From Chlorokybus atmophyticus (taxonomy: Eukaryota; Streptophyta; Chlorokybophyceae; Chlorokybales; Chlorokybaceae), in assembly GCA_009103225.1 (NCBI GenBank), contig RHPI01000029.1, positions 1-38,172 on the forward strand: 38,172 nucleotides of DNA, written 5' to 3'. The notes beneath the pieces were generated by a model that made no database searches, was not told the origin of the DNA, and was given only the letters and a program-made list of their open reading frames with translations. Positions 21,285 through 30,609 of the stretch are shown here, in pieces. Both the position numbers and the translations under genes were made by a program. Every line of letters starts with the position of its first letter. Within the stretch, counting starts at the first letter, position 1.

Positions 21285-22490
21285 GTTGAGTGGGTGCCCC
21301 AGAATGGAGCAAACTTGTCGGTAGCTGGAGGCCACGTGCGGACGCTTGTCGTCCTCTGAATGCGCATTTTTGATGACGTACCCCAGGGGTCTGAAGATCT
21401 GGTGGTGTTGAATGAGGTGGATGATTCTCATCATCTCCCAGAACAGCCCGCAGCGAGGGTTTTCGAGGCCTTGCCCCTTGCCTGCCCTGGAGTGCCCCTA
21501 GCATTCCCACCCAGCTATTAATGAATTGACGTTGCTGAGGGACAGTAGGTGATCTTCGACCATCCTGGAGGTGTGAAGCTTGGAGGCTATACGCAGAAGC
21601 ATGTGGACGTGGACATGAAGATGGCCATGGTGTGCGCAAGGTTGCTGCATTGACAAGGGTGGTTGAAGATGGAGTTGTAAGATACCACAAGGTCATGAGC
21701 AACAAGGAGGCACAAGTAGGTTGCGATTGCGGAGCCCGTATGAGCTGCAAGTGGTGGAAAGCAAGTTGACTATAGGAGTCATAGGCTGATACCAAAGGCG
21801 GAGGCACTGTCAACAAGGACAGATGCAGCGGGTGCATGAAGGCAACATGTATGTACAGCAAGGAGCAAGGTTGGTGGTCAACCATGAGGTTCGAGTTGCT
21901 GTGGAAGTGAATGACTTCAAGGTCATCCATGAGAAGCATGGAGGCGTGAGGAAAAAAGGTGAAGGCTTGCGTGAGAGCAAGCGGTGTGCGTGAGTAATGG
22001 AGGAGCTGATGTTGAAGGACAAGCTGCCCGCGTGGGAGTGTTGAAGGTATTACATGGGTGATGCTTGTATCCGGTCAGCTTGCCCTTCATACAGGAGTCG
22101 AGGGTCGAAGGTACCATGAAGAAGCGCGTGGACTCCAGACTTAGCAAGACGGTCGAGTCAAGACGGACTCCGGACCAGGCTGCTTGGTTGAGTCTTGGGA
22201 GAAATTGCGTAGCTTTGTGGATACGTAAGCTTAGCAGACGTGGCTTAGCTTGTTGGAAAGCTCTAGTTGTGAGCTAGACAGCGTAGCTTACAGAACAGCA
22301 ATCGGCTGAGTATAGCGCACGCGGTGCTATGTCAACAGAGAGGGGTAGTTGACATGAATACCTTTCGTGCAGTTGGCATAAGTGGTGCTTGAGGACTGTC
22401 TGCGCGTGTGGGTCTGGGTCGCAGTAATAGTATTTGACAACCTTTACACATGTGTTGAGGATCGCAGCAAGACCACTGCCAATGCCAATC
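21285..22490 (-). mobile_element. Inserted inverted DNMT fragment carrying a Copia-like fragment, 10-bp flanking duplication
   Basis: The insert is flanked by exact 10-bp repeats CCATGGTGGC (21275-21284 and 22491-22500). Its outer parts are reverse complements of the nearby methyltransferase gene: 21285-21557 matches about 23790-23500, and 22338-22490 matches about 23475-23315. Between them lies 21558-22337, a 5'-truncated relative of the Copia-like element at 30.6-33.2 kb, including an LTR-like piece at 22039-22337 that begins TGTTGA and ends TCAACA. Part of the methyltransferase sequence between the two outer pieces is deleted. The insert splits gag from protease in copy 1. Confidence 0.75.
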
Positions 22491-23101
22491 CCATGGTGGC
22501 CAACCAAGGCAAGCACGTTACCATCAACGGCCTGGCACCCAAGCGAGTAATGTTGGACACCGGAGCATTGCCTGTCATCATCGGGCGCTTCCTCGCGCGG
22601 TCCCTCGGCATAACCAGCTCCGACTTGGTGCCTTGCCCGTACGTGTTGGACACTGCCACAGGTAGCCGAGATAAGGTGATGGGAGTCATCAGGGAGGCCT
22701 TTTGCAACCGGTTGACAGGGCTGGACCCAACCCACACAACCGAGATCGTCCAGCAATGTGTGGTCACCAATGCCGGCTCCTTCAACTTTCTGCTTGGGCA
22801 GGACTTCAACTTCCTTGTGGGCATGGGCCTCGACTGCTGGACAGAGCGAGCGTGGTTTTGGCCACATTGGGATGAGGATGACGGAGAGGTGCAGGGTTTC
22901 CTGCCTCTCGAGTTGGTCTCGCGCACGCGCGCCCAACGCAGAGTGGCTGCCGTGGCCACACGCAGCCACGCCCGCACACGGGAGGCTGCAACGGCCACAT
23001 ACGACGGCGCTCGGACGCAAGTCGCTGCTGGTGCCACGGTCCCATGTTGAACCGTCGACTCCTCTCCCACCCCGTACAACAAGGAGGAAGAGGATGCCAC
23101 C
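22491..23101 (+). CDS. Retroelement copy 1: retropepsin-like aspartic protease
   Basis: The protease cleaves the Gag-Pol polyprotein. The catalytic motif LDTGA is at 22553-22567, preceded by GKHVTINGLAPKRVM as in retropepsins. The LLGQDFNF block near 22790 fits the second conserved hydrophobic/Gly motif. The frame meets TGA at 23048-23050, but the same frame continues with TPYNKEEEDA into the methyltransferase. Copy 2 carries sense codons at the matching place, so the stop is a later mutation or a readthrough site. Upstream, the methionine at 22493 lies just inside the restored gag-protease junction. The product lies between gag and methyltransferase in one polyprotein order. Confidence 0.75.
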
Positions 23102-23956
23102 GTGGAAGTAACATTACAAGACCCAGCTAAACGACGCTGGCGCGCACAGGTGGACGCACACATCTTGCTCAGCCATCCACTGATCACCACGCGTTTCCTC
23201 AACTACCGAAGCCACAACAAGGTGCAGGACCACCATATGGTGGCCACCGGAGTGGTGGAGTTCCACACCTTTCGCAGGCAACAGGGCATCACGGTGTTGG
23301 AGCTGTTTGGAGGCATTGGCAGTGGTCTTGCTGCGGTCCTCAACACAGGTGTAAAGGTTGTCAAATACTATTACTACGACCCAGACCCACACGCGCAGGC
23401 AGTGCTCAAGCACCACTTACGCCAACTGCACGAAAGGTATTCACGTCAACTACCCCTCTCGGCGTTGCAAGGCAGCCTCAAAGCATTGCCACAGGACATC
23501 CGGCTGATCACTGAAGATCACCTACTGTCCCTCGGCAACGTCGACTTAATAGCTGGGTGGGAATGCCAGGGGCACTCCAGGGCAGGCAAGGGGCAAGGCC
23601 TCGAAAACCCTCGCTGCGGGCTGTTCTGGGAGCTGATGAGAATCATCCACCTCATTCAACACCACCAGATCTTCAGACCCCTGGGGTACGTCATCGAAAA
23701 TGTGCATTCAGAGGATGACAAGCGTCCGCACGTGGCCTCCAGCTACCGACAAGTTTGCTCCATTCTGGGGAACCCACTCAAGGTGAACGCGGCACGACAT
23801 GGCTCCCGCGCACATCGTGTACGTGCCAAGTGGACAAACTTGGCCACCGTGGAAGAACTCATGACCGCAGAATACACGCGCAGCACTCGGCCGCGCAACC
23901 TGCTGGTCGATGACATCCTCGACTCCCCTCGACCCGACACCCCCCTCTGCTCTTGA
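23102..23956 (+). CDS. Retroelement copy 1: DNMT3/DRM-like cytosine-5 DNA methyltransferase domain
   Basis: The domain would transfer methyl from S-adenosylmethionine to DNA cytosine. Motif [12 protein letters not shown] (F at 23306) binds the cofactor. In motif IV the catalytic Cys is at 23564 in [11 protein letters not shown]; the usual Pro before Cys is Glu here. Motif VI is ENV at 23696-23704, followed by SEDDKR. The motif VIII-like [13 protein letters not shown] lies near 23805-23845. The ENV-x-S-x-DKR pattern and the HRxRxxWxNL pattern resemble DNMT3/DRM more than DNMT1/CMT. The frame starts as a continuation of the protease frame, with no proper ATG. It ends at TGA 23954 after [10 protein letters not shown], before motifs IX and X that copy 2 retains. 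No ADD, PWWP or UBA domain is seen. Confidence 0.8.
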   Translation: MEVTLQDPAKRRWRAQVDAHILLSHPLITTRFLNYRSHNKVQDHHMVATGVVEFHTFRRQQGITVLELFGGIGSGLAAVLNTGVKVVKYYYYDPDPHAQAVLKHHLRQLHERYSRQLPLSALQGSLKALPQDIRLITEDHLLSLGNVDLIAGWECQGHSRAGKGQGLENPRCGLFWELMRIIHLIQHHQIFRPLGYVIENVHSEDDKRPHVASSYRQVCSILGNPLKVNAARHGSRAHRVRAKWTNLATVEELMTAEYTRSTRPRNLLVDDILDSPRPDTPLCS

Positions 23957-24701
23957 CACGCACGCCGCAACTCCCCAACGGGGCGCCGCATCGCCCCAAG
24001 TTGCTGGACTTGTTTTGCGGAGGGGGAGGCGCCAGCATGGGCTTGTACCGCGCCGGCTTTGACGTCACTGGTGTGGATATACATGCCCAGCCAGAATACC
24101 CCTTCCACTTAATCCATGCCGATGCGCTGACAGTCGACCTGGTTGAGTACGATGTGATCTGGGCAAGTCCCCCCTGCCAGGCCTTTGCGCGCTGTATACC
24201 CGACACACAACGGTGCAGCACTCTCACAAATGGCAGCACAACACTTTGCTACATGACATCAGACAGAAGCTACACGAGTCCAGCAAGCATTACATCTTGG
24301 AAATTATCCCCGACGCGTCCATACACATGCGTGCCGACATGGTCCTGTGCGGCACCATGTTCTCGCTCTCTAAATTTCGACACAGAGTGTTCGAGTCCAG
24401 CCCGCTTCTGTCTGTTGACAAGGTTTGTGACCATGCATTACACAGTTTGGGTGCGTTGTCTGGACACCGCACTGCACATACCAACGCGCAGCAGCCCCCA
24501 CAGCACCAAATGTATCCGATCTATGGGCAAGCGGCTTCACGCGGGACTGTAGCAGGGTGGCAGAAAGCGATGGGCATCAATTGGATCCATGCAGAGTCTA
24601 CTCTGGTAGAGTGCATACCCCCGGCGTACTCTGAGTACATAGGCCGCCAGATGTTGAAGGCGCTAGGGTACACTCTGCACGATTCATCTCTGTCGTGGTG
24701 A
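23953..24701 (+). pseudogene. Phage/bacterial-type cytosine-5 DNA methyltransferase, one frameshift
   Basis: This second methyltransferase differs from the DNMT3-like one before it. Motif [21 protein letters not shown] with [16 protein letters not shown] (23998-24110), and motif [12 protein letters not shown] (24166-24192) with an intact Pro-Cys, match the compact enzymes common in phages and prokaryotes. After about 24192 the reading moves by one base: the second frame (to TGA 24699) carries [28 protein letters not shown] and IPPAYSEYIGRQML, typical of the C-terminal half. Motif VI appears as EII rather than ENV. There is no ATG before motif I, and its start overlaps the upstream stop by 4 bases, suggesting ancestral fusion to the polyprotein. 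It is likely inactive as it stands. Confidence 0.75.
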
Positions 24702-25505
24702 TCCACTGCATTGTGGTTCATGCACTTATTGGTCTTGCACACACATTGATAGCGCTGCAGTTGTTGAAAGTCACAATCTCGCTATATGACCTAGTGCGAT
24801 GAAGCACGAGTCGACCAACGCAGTTTGCATCTTCAACAGATACAATCTGCAACAGCACACACCATCACCCATTCACAATCTGTACACGTCCCCACATGCA
24901 CTGCAACCTCCTGAATTGTGGCATTTTTCAGTTCTCACCATGCACAAGATTATTTACAACACAACCCAGGCCACTGATACAATTTCAGCACAATGGCAAG
25001 TGGTCCAAGAGCCAGTGCACGTGCTGTAACTGCACCACTCTGTGTAATTTGCATTGCGCATTACAGCATGCATGGTTCAAGCTCTGCAAAAGCATTGAAT
25101 TGCACACGCAAGTGTTCAAACTGCGCATGACCAATATACACAGGCAATGGTTCAAGGAGCCAGCTTACATGCTGTAACTGCACATGCATAGCGCATCCCA
25201 GTATGCACTTGCAAGCTCTGCACAAGTTCTGCATTGCACACACCGCTGCCAAGAGCCAGGTGCACAGGGTCATAACTTCAAGCCTCGCAGTGGGACCTGC
25301 TGGTAGCGTGGAGCGCCGAGGTCAACACGACCGGTTCATTTGGGCTCAATCACACGACCCACTTGAAACAAGGCGGACTGCAATGCCGTCGGCATGGGCA
25401 ACGCTGCCTGGGCAAGCGGCGGCGCCGGCGGCGCCGGCGGTCCATTTGCAGCGCTCACATCAGACGCACCATCGATAACAGGGACCGCAAGACTGCAATC
25501 AAAAA
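24702..25505. other. Non-coding interval with imperfect direct repeats
   Basis: No gene is supported. A block containing GTGCTGTAACTGCAC/ATGCTGTAACTGCAC preceded by GGTCCAAGAGCC/GGTTCAAGGAGCC occurs at about 24996-25033 and about 25145-25182, roughly 150 bp apart; shorter CACTTGCAAGCTCTGCA words recur to 25260. It may be 3' untranslated or LTR-like sequence of copy 1, but no match to the 5' side was recognised. Confidence 0.4.
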
Positions 25506-25934
25506 CACACGGATTGACGTTCGGGGACCATGCATGGTCCTTCCACGGACCCCGCGGGCCATACATGGTCCGTCCCCGCGGACCACGAGTGTCTGGTCCG
25601 CGAGGGACGGACCGTCCATGGTCCTTTTGGGGCCCCAACACCTGGCGCGCAGTTGCGCACCACATATGGTCCGTGCCGCACCTTGTATGGTGCGGCACGG
25701 ACCAGTACTCTACGCTGGTTCCTGGATGCGGACCAGGAGTGGGCCCGCGGCTCAGCGGCCCGGCAGCCGCGCACCGTACATGGTCCGTGCCGCACCATGT
25801 ATGGGGCGGCATGGACCAGCAATGTTGCTGGTTGGCGGCCCTGCAGGGCGCGCTACACGTGTACCATGACTGTAGTATCGTTATTGCATGAACGAGTACA
25901 TACGTACAATGTGTGTATCATCATTTAATAAATG

Positions 25935-26085
25935 ACAGGCCGCACTGACTGTCGCCGCTTACCATAAAGTGGACAGTCGCAAATGGTCGGCGGCTGTCAA
26001 TGTATATTGACAGCCGGCTGTCCACGTACACTACGTACACTTTAACTTGACAGCCGCCGACCAGTTGCGGCTGTCCACTTGTGGC
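25935..26085. repeat. GACAGCCG/CGACTGTC palindrome cluster, left
   Basis: Words such as GGCGGCTGTCAAT...ATTGACAGCCG and TGGACAGTCGC recur about eight times in both orientations. A matching right cluster is at about 26724-27003. The pair brackets an AT-rich core and may mark another nested element. Confidence 0.5.
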
Positions 26086-26720
26086 CTATATATGTATATA
26101 TGGATATGTGTATACATATAAATATATGTGTATATATACACATATATATATATGTATACAAGCATATGTATATATATGTTGATAAATATACGTGTGTGCA
26201 TGTAGGAATACGCTTAAGGTATACAAGCAAAAATTGTTGACGAATTGCGCAATTTGCAGCCGTGCAATTACTTCATATCTATTATTTCACGTACATACAT
26301 TGTTGTAAGTATATTGATGCGCGTACACATGTGCATCAAACCTTTCATATGTAAAATTATATACATCTCAAATTATGTATAAAAATATAACTGTACAAAG
26401 TGTTATGATTGCTGTACAATTACATAGTCTAAAAAATTCATTATATCAAATTTACATCCATGCGTTGCGCGTGTTAATTACATTATATATAGTTTGTTGG
26501 TTATTACATTACCATAATGTTGACAACCGTTAACATCATACCATGAATACATATGTTGATGATGTTCGCATGTTGCATTGCTAGGCGTAGTTGATGGTAT
26601 GTTTGATTATAATGATTTGTACGAAACGAAAGCGCAAGCAATGTCAGATGTTATGACTTGTAGCCTTACTTGTATAACCTCATAAATGGCCTATAAAAGC
26701 CTCATGCGACCACAGAATCA
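26086..26720. other. AT-rich spacer with (TA)n-like microsatellite
   Basis: 26086-26180 is mostly TATA/CATATA words; the rest is AT-rich with no coding signal. Confidence 0.6.
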
Positions 26721-26723
26721 TCG

Positions 26724-27003
26724 ACAGCCCGATAAGGTACACTGGCTGCATTGACAGTCGCAATTTGGCTACTATCGCTAAGCATTGTCACAATGACAGC
26801 CCCTAACAAGTCTACAGATTGTACTGGCGTATTGACAACCGCCGAGTTCGCGGCTACCGGTATGTAGTTTGCCACCGTCCATGTAACTGGTACAGCCTAT
26901 GAATGCTACAGTTGCATGGGCTCAGCCTATGGGCCTATCAAAGTGACAATCTCCGACTGTCCATCGGCAATTACTGCCGCCGGCCGACAGTCGCCAAGCG
27001 GCG
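26724..27003. repeat. GACAGCCG/CGACTGTC palindrome cluster, right
   Basis: It contains CGACAGCCC, TTGACAGTCGC, ATGACAGCCCC, TTGACAACCGCC, CGACTGTCC and CCGACAGTCGCC. It is the same family as the cluster at 25935-26085. Confidence 0.5.
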
Positions 27004-27051
27004 CATGCAACACTATATGATATAGGTTGCCATACAACCCTACCGGTACGT

Positions 27052-27124
27052 GCACTTGTAGCTTAGTGGTTAGGGCGTCGTCTTTGATACGCTAAAGGTA
27101 CTGGGTTCGAATCCGGCCGATGCG
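27052..27124 (+). tRNA. tRNA-like sequence (pseudogene or SINE head) with A and B boxes
   Basis: The internal RNA polymerase III signals are intact: A box TAGCTTAGTGG (27059-27069) and B box GGTTCGAATCC (27104-27114), with a normal spacing for a tRNA. The D-arm can pair (GCTT/GGGC with wobble). Acceptor, anticodon and T stems have mismatches, and no confident anticodon is assigned. A decayed tRNA gene or the head of a tRNA-derived SINE are the best explanations. Confidence 0.5.
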
Positions 27125-27556
27125 TGTGTTAGACTAATCATTCCACTAACGCCGCAGAGCTGGCCGCGGCCTCGTGCGCCGCAGGTTGGGCGTAGCCGGT
27201 GCCGCCGGCAAAGATGTCTCAACTTTTACTGCATTTGCACTCATCTACATTGTTCCATAATACAATTCGGTCCATGGTCCGCTCCGGACCAGTTATGATT
27301 GAAATATTGTAATGATATGATTTTGTCCCTGGTCTGATGGCCGGACCATACCTGGTCCTGACGCAACAGTAATTGGCCGGACCTTCAATGGTCCGTACCA
27401 AGGGACAATGGTACCATTCATGTGAAATTCGGACCATGCATGGTCCGACTGTCCATGAAAGCCGGACCATACATGGTCCGTCAATTTCACTTAGCAGGGG
27501 AAAATCCCGGTCCTGCGTCACGGACCATTCATGGTCCTTGAACGTCAATCCGTGTG

Positions 27557-28414
27557 ATGGGGATGCGAGAAGGTGGCAATGCAACTTGAGCAAGACTATT
27601 GACTTAGCTAGTCACCAATCACCCCGCAATCCCTCTGTTCGCATTCGGCACCAGATTGTTATGGTTGGACGCCTTCCTTTGCTCGATACGGCAAGCCTAT
27701 CACGAGGTTGCCTCGGCAGCCACTGACACCTAAAAAGAAGCGCAAGAGGCCATACTTAGGTTGCCAGGGGTGGAAGCAGCGTGATAACGCCGACGCATCG
27801 CAGCTGCTCATGAGCAGCATGTTCAACAGCCAGAGATTCAGCTCTCTGTGCGGGCACGAGCAACGACGGTGCTAGAAGTGGGGCTGGTCAATGGCTGATG
27901 GGATGCCTACATGGCGGGAATCATAAGGGTTCTTACCATCACTCACGACATAAGAGCGAGGCTCCTGCGCGCAGTGTATCTCCAGCCCATGCCTCAGACT
28001 CACCGCTGGAGTGACGTGGTCAACAATCCAACAGCAACATGGGAAGGTACACTGGTCAGGGAGGCAGCTCATGCTGTACGCTGGACTTATGTGGAAGAAC
28101 GGGCTGCACGGGAGACGGGCCTACAAACACCCGATCCTCCAGGGTTTCCCCAACAGCCACTAGCTACGCCGCCAGGTATGACCCCGGCCACACAAAGGCG
28201 CAATCCCCCTGCGCCACAACCAGGACAACCACAGGCAGCACCGCCAGCACCCAGGCCACAGCGGGTATACCAACAGCCAAGACAAGGACGGTTCGGGCCA
28301 GGCCGCGGACAAGGAGGTTCTCAAGACCAAGCTGGTCGAGGGGCAATTGCCGCACTGCGCTCAACACCACTGGAGGAGACTGCAGCAGCAGTCACCCCAC
28401 GCACACGCTACTGA
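27557..28414 (+). pseudogene. Retroelement copy 2: gag C-terminal region with stops
   Basis: 27557-27900 aligns with copy 1 from about 20398 but contains several stops and frame changes. 27911-28414 is open and matches the copy 1 gag end: WDAYMAGIIRVLTITHDIRA, then the Pro/Gln-rich RPQRVYQQPRQGRFGPGRGQ tail. It closes with two consecutive in-frame stops, TGA TGA, at 28412-28417. The same frame then reads straight into the protease. The 5' part of gag is missing because the 2-kb TIR element ends here. Confidence 0.65.
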
Positions 28415-28417
28415 TGA

Positions 28418-29041
28418 TTCAAGCGGTTGCGCATCCACGCCAACGCAGCCATGATCGCCAACAAAGGCAAGCATATCACCATCAATGGACGAGCACCCAA
28501 GCGCGTGATGCTAGACTCTGGAGCCCAGCCTGTCATCATCGGACGTTGCCTCGCACGCAACCTTGGCATCACTAACGCTGAGCTGATGCCTTGCCCATAC
28601 GTGCTTGACACAGCAACCGACAGCCGTGACAAGGTGATTGGCATCACCAAGCAGGCCCTCTGCATTCGTCTGTTATGGTTGGACCCTTCCCACAGCATCG
28701 AGGTCATACAGAAGTGTGTGGTCACCGACGCTGGATCCTTCGACCTGTTGCTGGGACAGGACTTCAACTTCCCTGTTGGCATGGGGCTTGACTGCTGGAC
28801 AGAGAAGGCATGGTTTCGTCCCCATTGGGATGAGGAGTATGGAGAGGTTCAAGGATATCTGCCTCTTGAACTGGTGGCCCGCACTCGCTCTCACCAAAGG
28901 TCAGCTGCAGCAGCCACCTATAAGGCGGTTTCGACAACCACTGACAGATCAGCTGCGGTGGTCACCCACACCCTTGATCAGGACTCTCCTGTCCCATACA
29001 ACGAGTCCCAAGAGGATGCCATTGAAAAAGTTGCTCACTAG
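28418..29041 (+). CDS. Retroelement copy 2: retropepsin-like aspartic protease
   Basis: The catalytic LDSGA is at 28511-28525. GKHITINGRAPKRVM precedes it, and LLGQDFNFPVGMGLDCW lies near 28750-28800. It is about 75 percent identical by eye to the copy 1 protease, with mostly synonymous or conservative changes, suggesting both evolved under selection before decay. The frame ends at TAG 29039-29041, only 13 bp before the hAT-type insertion; the matching copy 1 sequence has sense codons here. Confidence 0.75.
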   Translation, partial: FKRLRIHANAAMIANKGKHITINGRAPKRVMLDSGAQPVIIGRCLARNLGITNAELMPCPYVLDTATDSRDKVIGITKQALCIRLLWLDPSHSIEVIQKCVVTDAGSFDLLLGQDFNFPVGMGLDCWTEKAWFRPHWDEEYGEVQGYLPLELVARTRSHQRSAAAATYKAVSTTTDRSAAVVTHTLDQDSPVPYNESQEDAIEKVAH

Positions 29042-29054
29042 GAACCATCTGAAC

Positions 29055-29570
29055 CAGGGTCACACGGTACGCGCGTATTTTGCAAAAAGTACGCGTTTGC
29101 ACGCGTACAAAGCCGCCGTGTACCGTGTACGTCGTATGTACGCAGTCTGTACGCAGCGCCGGTCAAAAGAGCTAATTCCGCGAGGTCACCCATCCCAACA
29201 TTATCCACACTGTTGACACACCAATCTGGCGACGCGACAGCGTCGCGCTATCATTCAAAAGCGCCGAGTTTATACCTTTGCCAACATTATGCACACATGA
29301 TAATATATGTAAACATATATAGCTAACTAAAAGTGTAAGATGTATCAAGTAGTGGCGGCGGCGGTAGGTGTGCAGGAGAAGAGGGGTGTTAGTGGAACCC
29401 AGTAGTCGTCCAACCGATGTACATGCATGCAAGCACTCTCTCTACTTTGTTATGTAAAATGACATTAAGAAACATTGCGTACTGCTACATACTGGCATGA
29501 ACTAGTACACGTATATACACGTATAGCAATGCCCGCGTATTAAACGTGTATTGCGTACCGTGTGACCCTG
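29055..29570. mobile_element. hAT-type MITE (516 bp) with perfect 18-bp TIRs and 8-bp TSD
   Basis: It begins CAGGGTCACACGGTACGC and ends with the exact reverse complement. It is flanked by the 8-bp direct repeat ATCTGAAC (29047-29054 and 29571-29578). TIRs starting CAGGG and an 8-bp duplication are the hallmarks of the hAT superfamily. It has no coding capacity. Removing it and one TSD restores alignment of copy 2 to copy 1 across the protease-methyltransferase junction. Confidence 0.92.
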
Positions 29571-29578
29571 ATCTGAAC

Positions 29579-30609
29579 GCCACTGGCGCGCATAGGTGGT
29601 CGCACATCTACTACTGACCAGACCACGGCTCACTGCACGGTTCCCTCTTTACAAGGACCAAGCTGCAGTCCAGGAGCAACACCAGGTGGCCACTGGAGTA
29701 GTGGAGTTTCACGTGTTCCGGCGACAACAAGGCATCACCGTGTTGGAATCATTTGGAGGTACAGGTAGTAGCCTCGCCGCTGTTCTCAACACCGGCGCGA
29801 CGGTCACTAAATACTTCTACTGTGACCCTGATCCACACGCACAGATTGCCCTGAGCCAGCACTTGCGCCACCTACACCAACACTACCCGCAGCAGCTGCC
29901 ACTATCGGCACTGCAAGGCAGTCTGAAAGCACTGCCACATGACATCCGTTTAATCACTGCGGATCACCTTTTGGCAATGGGCAACATCAACCTGATAGCA
30001 GAATGGATCAAGGACACTCCAGAGCAGGCCAAGGACTCGCTGATCCGCGCGCGCGATTGTCCTGGGAACTGATGCGTGTCATCATAAACCTGCAGAGCAA
30101 TCAGCTGTCCAGGCCTCTGGGATACATCATCAAAAATGTGCGTTCCGAGGACGATAAGCGCCATCACGTGGCCAACAGCTTTCAACATGTGTGTTCTTTA
30201 CTGGGACTCCCTGTAAAAATCAACGCAGCGCGCCATGGATCCCGTGCTCATCGCGTCCGCGCCAAGTGGACCAACCTAGCTACAATCGAAGATTTCTTTG
30301 CAGCTAAATATCTGCACAGCAGCTGTCCACGCAATCTCACCATCGAGGCCATCCTGGACCCTGGGCGCACAGCACAACCGGTCACGCGACACGATCACCA
30401 GCAATCCTATCAATGCAACCAGCCTGGTCAACCACGTTGTGCGCTCCCCACTTTGATGCCTTACCCAGGATCATACGCTTTCCGCAACCGAGGCGAAGGC
30501 ATGGTGTTGGATGCCAACACAGGCCGACTACAGGAACCCAACGCGCGTGAGCGCGAACGCGCCATGGGATTCTCCAGGCAGTATCACAGGTTCCACGCTG
30601 ACCGACAGC
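29579..30609 (+). pseudogene. Retroelement copy 2: DNMT3-like methyltransferase, first part (motifs I-IX)
   Basis: This aligns with copy 1 23138-23925. Motif I reads [18 protein letters not shown]. An in-frame TAG at 29594 is a CAG-to-TAG change relative to copy 1 (GCGCACAGGTGG). At motif IV about 4 bases are lost (about 30005-30012), removing the catalytic Cys and shifting the frame. The new frame then carries QGHSRAGQG, the VI-like IIKNVRSEDDKR and the VIII-like [13 protein letters not shown]. Unlike copy 1, it goes on to LPTLMPYPGSYAFRNRG and motif IX ARERERAMGF near 30540-30573. The Copia-like element interrupts it at 30610, just before motif X. The gene is dead in this copy. Confidence 0.8.
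30605..30609. repeat. Target-site duplication ACAGC (left) of the Copia-like element
   Basis: The 5-bp ACAGC directly precedes the 5' LTR; the same five bases follow the 3' LTR at 33239-33243. Confidence 0.9.

Larger units (their letters stand above)
25506..27556. mobile_element. Non-autonomous DNA transposon, 17-bp perfect TIRs, palindromic subterminal repeats
   Basis: The termini are CACACGGATTGACGTTC at 25506-25522 and its exact reverse complement at 27540-27556. Just inside both ends lie arrays of GGACCAT-N-ATGGTCC palindromes: about six at 25525-25830 and about six at 27265-27536 (best copies 25525-25540 and near 27432-27449). Dense subterminal repeats are typical of CACTA/EnSpm-like elements, but the ends are CACAC, not CACTA, and no flanking target duplication was seen. 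There is no transposase. The interior holds a second palindrome family, an AT-rich tract and a tRNA-like sequence. The right end abuts retroelement copy 2, whose upstream gag is missing. Confidence 0.7.

Noticed and set aside
22274-23202. Two minus-strand open frames of about 250 codons over the protease
   Set aside because: Antisense shadows of protease and methyltransferase coding; the only methyltransferase-like part comes from the inverted insert at 22338-22490.
25524-25870. Long overlapping open frames on both strands
   Set aside because: Both strands are open because the DNA is palindromic (GGACCAT/ATGGTCC); the peptides repeat HGPS/WSVP words and are not genes.
27052-27124. Functional tRNA gene
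   Set aside because: Acceptor, anticodon and T stems do not pair well and no anticodon can be assigned, so only a tRNA-like call is made.
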